Shown in pieces: positions 26,455 to 34,077 of a stretch of 42,374 nucleotides of DNA (positions within the stretch are counted from its first letter, which is position 1; each line of letters opens with the position of its first letter). Made by a program: the position numbers and the translations under genes. The stretch is from Puniceicoccaceae bacterium K14 (GTDB taxonomy: Bacteria > Verrucomicrobiota > Verrucomicrobiia > Opitutales > Opitutaceae), in the NCBI GenBank assembly GCA_022538095.1, contig JAKYXN010000045.1, positions 1 through 42,374 on the forward strand. The letters are read 5' to 3'. The notes below the pieces were generated by a model. It ran no database searches. It was not told the origin of the DNA and saw only the letters and a list, made by a program, of their open reading frames with translations.

Positions 26455-27680
26455 AGTTTATTCATGCTGTTTAGGATCCATTCACATACGTCGCGAACAG
26501 CACCCTCACCTCCCTTGTTAGGCGTGGTGATTTTTGCAGTATTCAAAACTTTGGGTCGAGCGTTAGAGACAGCGCAAGTGATGCCGCCGTTAGCATTTAT
26601 AAATTCCATTACAGGAATATCGCCAAAATCATCTCCTACGTAGGCAACTTCAGATACTGAAAGGTTACGTTTGGAGCATTCTTCTTTGAGTATAGCCACC
26701 TTGTCTTTAACGCCAATGTTTATACTTTCGACGCCAATCTTTTTCATACGAGCGGCAGTAAATCCAGTTGCTTCTGCGGTGATTATTGTAGTAGAAATTC
26801 CGATGCTTTTTACCAACGAAATTCCATGAGCATCGTGTGTGTGAAACCTTTTGAGGTGCTCGCCCTCTTCTGTGTAGTACATGGTTCCCGGGGTAAGCGT
26901 TCCGTCTACGTCTAGAGCAAGTAGCTTGACCTTAGACCAATCAAAATTTTCGGAAAACCTAATACATTCAAGTTTATCGAGGCATTCTGCAGCTTTAAGG
27001 AGTGACTGCGAATCATCGATGTCTATCGCATAATCACCATCGATCTGCAGAGGCAGTACGTTTTCTCCAGTCATTGACCCATTGCCGTCCATGAGTACGC
27101 GAGTGCGCATCGTATCCACAGTTCCAGTTTGCCACCATGCTTGCGGAAGAGACTGGCGAGGCGAGTTATAAGGTTCTTTGATCCCTGGCACTTCCAATAG
27201 TTGAGACATGAAGTCACCTTGGTCTAAGCGCCACATTTTATAAGGATTTGATGGGGCAGGGACAACGCCTCGAACAGACGTAGCAGCAGAGTTGCTGGCC
27301 AGCATTTCGATGGATCGATCAATTACTGATATAGGTCTAATTGGCGATGTGGGCCTAAGCTGAGTTACTATATCGGGTGCCCATCCTTCGTTCTCTAGTA
27401 GCCAATTAACAATATGCTGAAATACCGGAAGGTCTAGAGTGTTATCTTGGGCTAGATGTGCGGGCCTAATAAAGGGAACTTCGGCTCCATAGGCTTTTGC
27501 TACGGTAGCGATCTCTTCGTCATCTGTTGTGCAGATGACACGAGATACCAGCTTTGAATCCAGAGCAGCTTTTATTGAATACGCAATTAAAGGATGCCCT
27601 TCTAAGGGGCGGAGGTTCTTGCGTGTAAGCCCCTTGGAGCCTCCACGAGCTGGTATGACTGCGAGAACTTGGGAGGTCAT
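26451..27680 (-). CDS. bifunctional acylneuraminate cytidylyltransferase / KdsC-like HAD phosphatase
   Basis: Two-domain enzyme. Residues 1-235 are a NeuA-type CMP-sugar synthetase: IPARGGSKGLTRKN at 9-22 binds CTP, QLRPTSPIRP lies at 107-116, and VDTMR near 188. Residues about 245-409 are a KdsC-like HAD phosphatase, with nucleophile and acid D257 and D259 in LDVDGTLTPG, and GDDFGDIPVM at 349-358 as the metal-binding motif. Such fusions occur where the ulosonate is made as a 9- or 8-phosphate, dephosphorylated, then activated with CMP. Length (409) equals the sum of both modules. It overlaps both neighbours by 4 bases. The likely product is a CMP-ulosonate used by a transferase in this operon. 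Confidence 0.9.
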   Translation of the reverse strand: MTSQVLAVIPARGGSKGLTRKNLRPLEGHPLIAYSIKAALDSKLVSRVICTTDDEEIATVAKAYGAEVPFIRPAHLAQDNTLDLPVFQHIVNWLLENEGWAPDIVTQLRPTSPIRPISVIDRSIEMLASNSAATSVRGVVPAPSNPYKMWRLDQGDFMSQLLEVPGIKEPYNSPRQSLPQAWWQTGTVDTMRTRVLMDGNGSMTGENVLPLQIDGDYAIDIDDSQSLLKAAECLDKLECIRFSENFDWSKVKLLALDVDGTLTPGTMYYTEEGEHLKRFHTHDAHGISLVKSIGISTTIITAEATGFTAARMKKIGVESINIGVKDKVAILKEECSKRNLSVSEVAYVGDDFGDIPVMEFINANGGITCAVSNARPKVLNTAKITTPNKGGEGAVRDVCEWILNSMNKL

Positions 27681-28582
27681 GCTACTGGGACTTTTCTGAA
27701 TTTGAGTTTCTTTCTTTGCTCAATTTCAACAGGTAATATGTCTTCCTGTTTGTACGTCCAAGATTCTGCGATGTGCTCTATGTCCCGAGTTAAGCGCCTT
27801 AAGCCACCTGGCTCTAAAGACGCGGCGTGGTCAGAACCCTTCCAGCTTCTATCTAGTGTAAAATGACGTTCAATGTAACTAACGCCAAGAAGCGCGGAAA
27901 AAGTATCTATAGCAATGCCATTGTGGTGGCCTGAGAAGCCTATGCTTTTTACGCGCCCAGTATCTTGATACTTTGTACGCAATTTTAGAATTTCAAGCAT
28001 GCAGACATCCTTAAAATCGACGGGATAACCAGATGTACAAGCATATAGAATTACGCGTTCAGGGCAGGTCTTATAAACATCGATGGCAGCATCGATTTCT
28101 TCGGGGGTAGACATTCCCGTTGATATGTGAACTTCACCAGCGTAGTTATCTCTCAAATATGAGAGCATTTCTAGGTGGTTATTACAAGCCGAAGGGATCT
28201 TTATGAGTGACGGTTCAAGTGCTGCTATTTCCTTCGCGCTTATGAGATCCCAAACGGAAGTAGCATATACGATTTCATGCTCTTCACAGTATGTTTTTAG
28301 CTCTTTGTGGGTTTCTGCAGAGAATTCAAGAAACTCTCTATGCTCGCCGTATGTTGTCCCGTAGCTGTTTCTATTGTCATAAGGGGCATTGTATTGCTCC
28401 TCGGTGAGGAGTTCTCTTGAATTGCGTTTTTGGAATTTAGCGACGGTTGCTCCGCATGTCTTTGCAACTACAATTAACTGCTTCGCAATATTAATATCGC
28501 CTTTATGATTGCAGCCGATCTCCGCAATAACTTGAGGTATCGAAATTTCACTAGGAAGTTTAAAATTCAATTCTGAATTCAT
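27677..28582 (-). CDS. neuB: NeuB-family ulosonate (sialic-acid-type) synthase lacking the SAF domain
   Basis: A TIM-barrel synthase condensing phosphoenolpyruvate with an aldose or aldose phosphate. The NeuB signature EIGCNHKGD is at 21-29, with KFQKR at 49-53, STGMST at 154-159, GFSGHH near 215-220 and IERHFTLDRSWKGSDHAASL at 237-256. H219/H220 and H240 match the metal ligands. At 301 residues it ends after the barrel. The C-terminal antifreeze-like SAF domain of ordinary NeuB (about 345 residues) is absent. With the NeuA-HAD fusion it suggests synthesis of a phosphorylated ulosonate such as Kdn-9-P. No NeuC-type epimerase is present. It overlaps the next gene by 4 bases and is 34 bases from the regulator. 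Confidence 0.9.
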   Translation of the reverse strand: MNSELNFKLPSEISIPQVIAEIGCNHKGDINIAKQLIVVAKTCGATVAKFQKRNSRELLTEEQYNAPYDNRNSYGTTYGEHREFLEFSAETHKELKTYCEEHEIVYATSVWDLISAKEIAALEPSLIKIPSACNNHLEMLSYLRDNYAGEVHISTGMSTPEEIDAAIDVYKTCPERVILYACTSGYPVDFKDVCMLEILKLRTKYQDTGRVKSIGFSGHHNGIAIDTFSALLGVSYIERHFTLDRSWKGSDHAASLEPGGLRRLTRDIEHIAESWTYKQEDILPVEIEQRKKLKFRKVPVA

Positions 28583-28616
28583 GGTAATGGTGTTTTTTGA
28601 TTTATTGGGAGATTGT

Positions 28617-29111
28617 TTATATTATTTTCTGAGGCTCATTGGAGCCGAGAAATTTACTAACAAAAGGAAGAACGAGTTTTCCTTTCTTAGTCCAGCTTTC
28701 GAGAGTGTTGAGTTGAGAAGTTAAATGTTTAGATTTTTTGGTGTTTTTTAAAATTTTCAGACGTTCGGAACTACTTTGAAGTTGGGGGCGAATACGCTCT
28801 TTTATAAAACCATCTGTTATATCGCGAAGTTTTGTTTCTGCAGTGTAATGGTCTCTGCGATCGCCGGTGAGATACACGGAATTGAGTGCGTTTATGCTTT
28901 TGAGGAAGCGGATACCTTGGCTGGCGGAGCCTTTACTGATCTGCAGTTTTTGGGTGACGTCGTCGAGTGCAAGCGGCTCTTCCGAGGTAAAGAAAATGCC
29001 ATACACTTCACCGACGGATTTTGGTATGCCGAATGCAGTAGCTGCATTGACAAAAAAATCAATTATCTCGCGCTCGAGTTCGGAAATTTGAGTGTCACCT
29101 TCGTTGGACAT
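28617..29111 (-). CDS. GbsR/MarR-type winged-helix transcriptional regulator
   Basis: A 164-residue DNA-binding protein of the GbsR branch of the MarR superfamily. An N-terminal helix (ELEREIIDFFVNAATAFGIPKSVG) leads to SEEPLALDDVTQKLQISKGSASQGIRFLKSINAL, the helix-turn-helix at about 47-75, and the wing spans about 76-92 (YLTGDRRDHYTAE). The C-terminal helices probably dimerise. It is the first gene of the minus-strand polysaccharide operon, 34 bases before neuB, so it is likely an autoregulator of the whole cluster. The three TTTGAC repeats at 29218-29243 upstream are candidate binding sites. No ligand can be inferred. Confidence 0.83.
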   Translation of the reverse strand: MSNEGDTQISELEREIIDFFVNAATAFGIPKSVGEVYGIFFTSEEPLALDDVTQKLQISKGSASQGIRFLKSINALNSVYLTGDRRDHYTAETKLRDITDGFIKERIRPQLQSSSERLKILKNTKKSKHLTSQLNTLESWTKKGKLVLPFVSKFLGSNEPQKII

Positions 29112-29217
29112 GTGAGTCTAGGTAGATGCGTTTAATTCAAGTTGGATTGTATAAGCTATAAGCGAATGAGTAATCCTACTGGTTCAATCTTCAGAGTGTT
29201 CAAGAAATAATGAACAA

Positions 29218-29243
29218 TTTGACCATTTTGACCCTCTTTTGAC
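29218..29243 (+). promoter_or_regulatory. three phased TTTGAC repeats, candidate operator
   Basis: TTTGAC occurs at 29218-29223, 29227-29232 and 29238-29243, the first two extended to TTTGACC. Spacings of 9 and 11 bases place the copies on about the same DNA face. The cluster is about 110 bases upstream of the GbsR-like regulator start. Direct repeats this regular suggest binding by a regulator, possibly that protein. No known consensus was matched. Confidence 0.35.
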
Positions 29244-29631
29244 AGGAATGGATGGAGATCTAGGCGTGAGGTCTTTTTTGACTTGTCTCATTTCGCTCAT
29301 AGGGAGCCTGAGAGGCCCCATCTACTCCATTGGTTTTACGGTTTCTGGCGGCTATGATAACAACGTCTTATTCAGAGGGCAGGGGCGATTCGACAGTATA
29401 GAATTTTTAGAAGAAGTAGGATGAAAATTTACTGTAGACTCGACTGAACTAAATGCCCGATGAGTATGCTTCATAACACTATTATTGTAATTATAAGCCT
29501 CACAAACATAGGAAAAGTATCATTTGTGGGCGTAAGAAAATTGTTTTATCATTAAATTAACAATTAGGTGATTGACCCCATAATAGTTGCACTTAGTTAA
29601 AATGGCTTATTTACACGGTACGTCGGAAGTT

Positions 29632-29643
29632 AATTGATCAATT
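29632..29643. promoter_or_regulatory. perfect 12-bp palindrome AATTGATCAATT
   Basis: The sequence AATTGATCAATT is its own reverse complement and lies 18 bases upstream of the ATG at 29662, in the expected leader of the plus-strand cassette. It has no loop, so it is more likely a dimeric protein site than an RNA hairpin. Chance occurrence in AT-rich DNA is quite possible. Confidence 0.25.
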
Positions 29644-29661
29644 GGTCCACCTTTCAGAATT

Positions 29662-30645
29662 ATGAATGAAATACTTGAGAAGCGTCTAAGGCGACTATCT
29701 ATCGTACTTGTTGCAATGTTTGCTTTTAACCAATCAATCGCTACCCAGACGGTAAATGAAGATTTAGTTGTTAATGGTAACTTAAAAGTAGACGGAGAAA
29801 TAGTTTACAAAAAATCTTTTTACATTGGAGGCGATGCGTCTAAATTTTACCCGGTATATTTTCCTGACTTGAGTTGGGATTCAGGGGCCTTTGATTTGCA
29901 AGTTTATCGCCATAGTATTCATACTGATACGAGTGGACAAGGGTCTTTAATGGCTCGCTTTGTATCCCATTCTAGCCAATGGGGCCATGGTTCAGCATTC
30001 GATAATTCAGAAATATATTACCAGAATAACCTGCACATAGGCAAATACCATGTTCCTTATCATGTTGCGGGAATAGTACTTTGGCTCAGGGGCCAAGCCA
30101 CGTATTATTACAGTTCGCCATCTGAAATAGGAACGCTTTTGTACAATGATTCTGGAGATGGACATGTCCAATTTAGAGAGTATCCAACTGGATCAGGAGT
30201 TTACAAAGAAAACCATTACGCTATTACGCAGCCGGATTCCGGCCTCTTAACCTCGGGCAAGACATTTGGGGGGGATCTTAAGGTTGTAGGGTCCTCAATC
30301 TTTGATGGAAAGGTTGGCATCGGTATAGACATACCTAGTAACGAACTTGATGTGAATGGCACGATCCGAGCGAAAGAAGTGATTGTGGAAACGGGGTGGG
30401 CGGACTTCGTGTTCAAAAATGGATACGAGCTAAGAAGTCTTGAAGAAGTAGATACGCATATCGAAGAGTATGGCCACCTGCCTGGAGTTCCGTCTGCAGT
30501 AGAAGTCCAAGAAAATGGATTGGAAATAGGGCAGGCTCAGATGCTTATGATGCAGAAAATCGAAGAGCTGACTTTGTATGTCCTCCAGTTGAATGCTGAA
30601 AATATCGAGCTTAGAAATCGAGTGGATCAATTGGAGTCAAATTAG
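29662..30645 (+). CDS. secreted tail-fibre-like protein with conserved C-terminal coiled-coil domain
   Basis: A predicted exported protein of 327 residues. The N-terminus has basic residues followed by a hydrophobic stretch and an A-x-A-like site (LSIVLVAMFAFNQSIA, about 12-28). A short repeat-like start TVNEDLVVNGNLKVDGEI resembles tail-fibre/adhesin beta motifs. The middle is aromatic-rich with no clear family. From about 212 there is VGIGIDIPSNELDVNGTIRAKEVIVET, then a GHLPGVPSA segment and a terminal coiled coil (LMMQKIEELTLYVLQLNAENIELRNRVDQLE). That C-terminal unit is common in secreted or cell-wall-associated proteins of Bacteroidota and Verrucomicrobiota. It is the first gene of the plus-strand cassette and is paralogous at the C-terminus to the protein at 31871. 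Function is unknown. Confidence 0.8.
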   Translation: MNEILEKRLRRLSIVLVAMFAFNQSIATQTVNEDLVVNGNLKVDGEIVYKKSFYIGGDASKFYPVYFPDLSWDSGAFDLQVYRHSIHTDTSGQGSLMARFVSHSSQWGHGSAFDNSEIYYQNNLHIGKYHVPYHVAGIVLWLRGQATYYYSSPSEIGTLLYNDSGDGHVQFREYPTGSGVYKENHYAITQPDSGLLTSGKTFGGDLKVVGSSIFDGKVGIGIDIPSNELDVNGTIRAKEVIVETGWADFVFKNGYELRSLEEVDTHIEEYGHLPGVPSAVEVQENGLEIGQAQMLMMQKIEELTLYVLQLNAENIELRNRVDQLESN

Positions 30646-30646
30646 C

Positions 30647-31822
30647 ATGATGGATAAAATACTAATTTTAGGGTTACTTACAATTGCTCCTTCAGTTATT
30701 GCCGCGTTGCCTCCGGTAGTTGATATTAGGGAGATAGAGGAAATTAAGGTAACCCAATCTGTTTATGATGCAAATGTTGTTAGTATTGGAGGGACAGATG
30801 ATGTTGCTATTGATGATGTTGACTATATTGAAACAGAGGGAGCCTTGAATGTGTCACCTTCGATTGGAGCGGACGTTGATGCTGTATTTGAAGCATCAAC
30901 ACAGGTTAAGCTGATTGATGGTTTTAAGGCTCTTCAAGTTTCTGGAAGTAATACTAGATTTGAAGCTAGGGTGACGGGGATAGATCCAGTATTTTATGAT
31001 GCCGGTTTTTCTGACCCATCAAAGCGCTATGACAATTTGTTGACGGATGGTGGTCAGTTTGGGAAAATGGATGCAGGTTTAGAGATAGAATATGATGAGC
31101 CAGGAAATGCGCTTTATCGGATGAAGATGGGGTTGACGTCTTATATTGATCCGGATCCCGTACCCCAAATTTTCTCGGCAATACGGGTCGAAGGAAATTT
31201 TGAAATAACAACTCGACTAAGGTCTTTCTATCGAAATCAGAGCGGGAGCCGGGTAACCCTGGGTAGATTCCTTAGTGCGTTTGCTGGTATTCAAATTATG
31301 GATGGATCAATTGACTTTGACCCGGCTCTGTTGGTAGGCATAAATGGTAGTGGTGAGTTAGAGTTTTATGACAACCGCTACAGTACTTCGAGTTTTTATG
31401 GTCGAGTCGGTGTAAGACTGACTTGGGGAGGAGATGCTAACGGTGGGCCGATATTGACTCCTCAGGCGGTCGGTAGAAGTACTAGTCCTCAACTCTCAGG
31501 CTACGATTCGAACCATGTTGATTCAGCACCGAGTCCAGTTGTTGTTGGTACTCATTTTGATTCCAGTACAGACATCTATTTAAGGTTGAGGCGAAACTTG
31601 GATTTTTTAAATTACTCTTTTTCCTTTGATGGAGTTACCTACATAGACTTAGCGGTTAAACAGCAAAAAACGAATGGCGATGTTATTGTCACAGATATCG
31701 AAGTCGTAGGCCTTCCGGATGTTTTGCATGTCGGGTTAGTTCTTCAAAATGGACATGATAACCATCTTTGGCAAAATGTTGAAGCGGCGTTCGATAATTT
31801 GGAAATAAGAGCTCTTCCTTGA
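30647..31822 (+). CDS. secreted protein with 3-coathanger-like and concanavalin-like segments
   Basis: A predicted exported protein. I place the start at 30647 (ATGATGG), one base after the preceding stop. That gives MMDKILILGLLTIAPSVIAALP, a clean signal peptide. An upstream in-frame ATG at 30593 would run through the previous gene and spoil it. After the signal peptide, YDANVVSIGGTD, VDAVFEASTQVKLIDGFKA and NTRFEARV follow the 3-coathanger-stack pattern of Bacteroidota-type secreted proteins. The rest (about 120-390) ends in SFDGVTYIDLAV and HVGLVLQNGHD, then AAFDNLEIRALP, resembling a concanavalin-A-like (DUF1349-type) jelly roll that could bind carbohydrate. It is probably co-transcribed with both neighbours. 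Confidence 0.75.
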   Translation: MMDKILILGLLTIAPSVIAALPPVVDIREIEEIKVTQSVYDANVVSIGGTDDVAIDDVDYIETEGALNVSPSIGADVDAVFEASTQVKLIDGFKALQVSGSNTRFEARVTGIDPVFYDAGFSDPSKRYDNLLTDGGQFGKMDAGLEIEYDEPGNALYRMKMGLTSYIDPDPVPQIFSAIRVEGNFEITTRLRSFYRNQSGSRVTLGRFLSAFAGIQIMDGSIDFDPALLVGINGSGELEFYDNRYSTSSFYGRVGVRLTWGGDANGGPILTPQAVGRSTSPQLSGYDSNHVDSAPSPVVVGTHFDSSTDIYLRLRRNLDFLNYSFSFDGVTYIDLAVKQQKTNGDVIVTDIEVVGLPDVLHVGLVLQNGHDNHLWQNVEAAFDNLEIRALP

Positions 31823-31870
31823 TGTTTAAAGGTATAAAATGTGAATACAAATTTAGAGAGAGATTATAAC

Positions 31871-33004
31871 ATGAAAAAAGCGATAAGAATAATAGTATTA
31901 GGTCTATGCTCACTGGCTTCGATTTATGCGGCGACTGTGAATGAGAATCAAACTGTAAATGGGAAAATCCTAGTTACTGGCCAACCTGGAGTGGGTGCTG
32001 ATGGTTCTTTTCGCATAGATACTGATTTTCCTTCAGTTTCTAATTCTGGATCAAATTATCATCAATTGTCGGTGGTCAATAACCCAAACTATAATATCTC
32101 TTCGGGGGTGACCGACAATGGATATCGCGTGGGCACAGCAGTCCATATGTTTGCAAGTTCGAGTAATTTCGAGGGCACTCTTTATCGGCAAGTGGGGGCA
32201 TGGCTGAGGGTGGGCCACTATAATCATGCGACGAATGGAAACCCAACGGGTCGCATAAATAACTCTATTGCTCTTTGGCTTGAAAACCTAGGCACCGGTA
32301 GTACTCAAGTGGATAACGCTTACGGCGTTTATCAAACGGCCTCATTTGCCAAAAACTATTTTGCGGGTAAGGTAGGCATCGGAACGACTTCTCCTAGTGC
32401 TCGGCTTCATGTTGTTGGGGACATCTATTTCCAGAATGAGGATAAGACAGGGTCTCTTGGCTATGATAAAAGTTTGAAGAGGGTAAAGCTCTCTGTTCCA
32501 AACTCAGGTTCTTCTGGAAATAAGATACAATTTCAACTCGGAGGGTGGAGTACTGACGCTGTGGAAGTCGTTAGAAACACAGGTGAAGTGTACCACAGGT
32601 TTTCAGCTGTAGCAGACAGCTTCCTTGCTGCAGAAGGGGGCAATGTAGGCATCGGAACGACAACCCCTAATAACAAGCTTGAGGTCAATGGAACGATACG
32701 TGCCAAGGAAGTGATTGTTGAGACAGCCAATTGGCCTGATTACGTATTCGAAGATGGGTATGATTTACCTTCACTGGATGCTGTCGAAGCTCATATCGAT
32801 GAGCACGGTAATCTTCCTGGAATTCCGTCTGCTATAGATGCCGAATCAAAAGGAGTCTCATTGGGGGATTCTCAACGAATGCTGCTGCAGAAGATGGAAG
32901 AGATGACGCTTTACATGATTGATCAGAACAAGCGTTTGGACAAAAAGGACGCAATTATTGTGGATTTGCTAAATCGAATTGAAAAATTGGAAACAGCTCA
33001 GTGA
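31871..33004 (+). CDS. secreted tail-fibre-like protein, paralogue of the 29662 gene product
   Basis: The start is set at 31871, preceded by a purine-rich AGAGAGAG at 31855-31862. This gives MKKAIRIIVLGLCSLASIYA, a typical Sec signal peptide; an earlier ATG at 31841 adds only a polar leader. Two beta-motif repeats, VGIGTTSPSARLHVVGDI and VGIGTTTPNNKLEVNGTI, resemble phage tail-fibre or Bacteroidota surface-protein repeats. The C-terminus (RAKEVIVET, a YVFEDGYDLPSL segment, GNLPGIPSA, LLQKMEEMTLYMIDQNKRLDKK) matches that of the 29662 product closely and ends in a coiled coil. Such domains often trimerise. It lies 48 bases after the coathanger gene. A surface fibre or adhesin role is an inference. 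Confidence 0.8.
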   Translation: MKKAIRIIVLGLCSLASIYAATVNENQTVNGKILVTGQPGVGADGSFRIDTDFPSVSNSGSNYHQLSVVNNPNYNISSGVTDNGYRVGTAVHMFASSSNFEGTLYRQVGAWLRVGHYNHATNGNPTGRINNSIALWLENLGTGSTQVDNAYGVYQTASFAKNYFAGKVGIGTTSPSARLHVVGDIYFQNEDKTGSLGYDKSLKRVKLSVPNSGSSGNKIQFQLGGWSTDAVEVVRNTGEVYHRFSAVADSFLAAEGGNVGIGTTTPNNKLEVNGTIRAKEVIVETANWPDYVFEDGYDLPSLDAVEAHIDEHGNLPGIPSAIDAESKGVSLGDSQRMLLQKMEEMTLYMIDQNKRLDKKDAIIVDLLNRIEKLETAQ

Positions 33005-33066
33005 CAGTCTTCTGCTATCAACGTATCTATAATTTAATTTTAACTACGAAAAAATAGGTTAAGAAA

Positions 33067-33071
33067 AAGGA
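33067..33071 (+). promoter_or_regulatory. ribosome-binding site AAGGA for the 33076 gene
   Basis: AAGGA ends four bases before the ATG at 33076. It is one of the few clear Shine-Dalgarno-like sites in the window and fixes the start of the small calcium-motif protein. Confidence 0.55.
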
Positions 33072-33075
33072 CATT

Positions 33076-33633
33076 ATGAAAGTTAAAAAGATTGCATTGT
33101 TTGCTATATCTTGCGTTCCGTTTTTGTTCTCGGAGACTAAAACGGTCACAGGTCCGATTTTCATCGATACAGGGAAGGTTCTCGATGTCATTAACAATGA
33201 TGACATTGAGACCGATGGTGAGGTAACGATAGCTGATGGCGGGCAGTCCGTTTTTTGGTCGTCAACCAAGATTGTACTCAAGCCAGGTTTCTATGCAACG
33301 CCAACAGGTATAGGAGCATTCGAGGCGATCATTGATAGCGACTTTGATGGGCACTCAGATACTACGGAAATGCAGGATAGCGATGGGGACGGCATACTCG
33401 ATGGGTTTGAGTATGCAATAATCAATGCCAATTATTTCGATGCCTATGATGGGCTAGAAGACGTATCGTCTTCTAGTGATTTCGACGGTGATGGCCAAAA
33501 CGACTTAAGCGAGTACAATGGGGGGACAGATGCAATTGGTTCTTCAGGAGTGAACTATACTAACAAAATCATAATGGTTCTTCCAGGCGGAGAACACCGT
33601 ATTGTGGATGCGCTTACATTACTCTCAAACTAA
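33076..33633 (+). CDS. secreted protein with coathanger-like segment and calcium-binding (thrombospondin-3-like) repeats
   Basis: A 185-residue predicted exported protein. The signal peptide is MKVKKIALFAISCVPFLFSE. Residues about 24-80 repeat the 3-coathanger-like pattern seen in the 30647 product: VLDVINNDDIETDGEVTI, QSVFWSSTKIVLKPGFYATP and AFEAIID. Three DxDxDG loops follow: DSDFDGHSD, DSDGDGILDGFE and DFDGDGQNDLSE. These are EF-hand-like/thrombospondin-type-3 calcium loops. The clear AAGGA upstream supports the start. It sits between the tail-fibre-like gene and a membrane-anchored small protein, in the run leading to the Rhs gene. It could be a calcium-stabilised surface linker; no enzymatic motif is visible. 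Confidence 0.75.
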   Translation: MKVKKIALFAISCVPFLFSETKTVTGPIFIDTGKVLDVINNDDIETDGEVTIADGGQSVFWSSTKIVLKPGFYATPTGIGAFEAIIDSDFDGHSDTTEMQDSDGDGILDGFEYAIINANYFDAYDGLEDVSSSSDFDGDGQNDLSEYNGGTDAIGSSGVNYTNKIIMVLPGGEHRIVDALTLLSN

Positions 33634-33645
33634 ATTTGTAATTCG

Positions 33646-34017
33646 ATGCGAAAAAGAGACCTTTTAATTTCAACGGGTGTTGCTGTTGCTATTGCTATTG
33701 CGGCGATTTTATTTTTAAGAAAAGAGCTCCCTCCTGAGAAAGAACCGATTGTGTCTTCAACCCTAGCGGAAGAGGCCAACTCCGCGCTCGAGGGGGAACT
33801 AGAGATTTCTGCTCTCGAAGAACCCACACCCGACGATACTACCGTGGCCACTGAGCAACCGTCTTCTCTTAACCAAGCCCAGATCGAATCACGACGTATG
33901 TACGCTGCCCATGCTCCTTTGCGGGAACCAGAAATTGCGGATCCGAATAGCAAAACCAATCAGAAAATCATGCAAAGCATGATATCCAAAGCGATCGCTT
34001 CGAAGAAAAATAAATAA
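33646..34017 (+). CDS. small membrane-anchored protein of unknown function
   Basis: A 123-residue protein with basic N-terminus MRKRD followed by one hydrophobic helix (LLISTGVAVAIAIAAILFLRK, about 6-26). The rest is acidic, Pro/Glu/Ser/Thr-rich and probably disordered (about 27-95). A short helical C-terminal tail reads KIMQSMISKAIASKKNK. The helix could be an uncleaved signal anchor leaving the C-terminus in the periplasm. No family is recognised. It begins 12 bases after the calcium-motif gene and ends 60 bases before the Rhs gene, so co-transcription is likely. A tethering or chaperone role for the Rhs protein is possible but unsupported by a motif. Confidence 0.6.
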   Translation: MRKRDLLISTGVAVAIAIAAILFLRKELPPEKEPIVSSTLAEEANSALEGELEISALEEPTPDDTTVATEQPSSLNQAQIESRRMYAAHAPLREPEIADPNSKTNQKIMQSMISKAIASKKNK

Positions 34018-34077
34018 GGTAATATATGCCTAAAACATAGAAATCATCCTTCGTTTTTCTTCACAATTTTTATTCAA

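Larger units (their letters stand above)
29112..29661. promoter_or_regulatory. divergent intergenic region between the polysaccharide operon and the secreted/Rhs cassette
   Basis: The 550 bases separate divergent operons and must hold both promoters. On the minus strand, TACAAT at 29151-29146 is a possible -10 element but has only a weak -35 partner 17 bases upstream. On the plus strand, TTGACC at 29572-29577 is followed by TAAAAT at 29598-29603, an over-long 20-base spacer. Neither is convincing. The region also contains the TTTGAC repeats (29218-29243) and a 12-base palindrome just before the first plus-strand gene. A 61-codon open frame at 29239-29424 has no coding character. Confidence 0.5.

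Noticed and set aside
29239..29424. 61-codon plus-strand open frame in the divergent intergenic region
   Set aside because: No ribosome-binding site, no recognisable motif, and it lies in the region needed for promoters; composition looks non-coding.
29572..29603. TTGACC ... TAAAAT as a sigma-70 promoter for the plus-strand cassette
   Set aside because: The spacer is 20 bases and no better combination was found; kept only as a remark in the intergenic entry.
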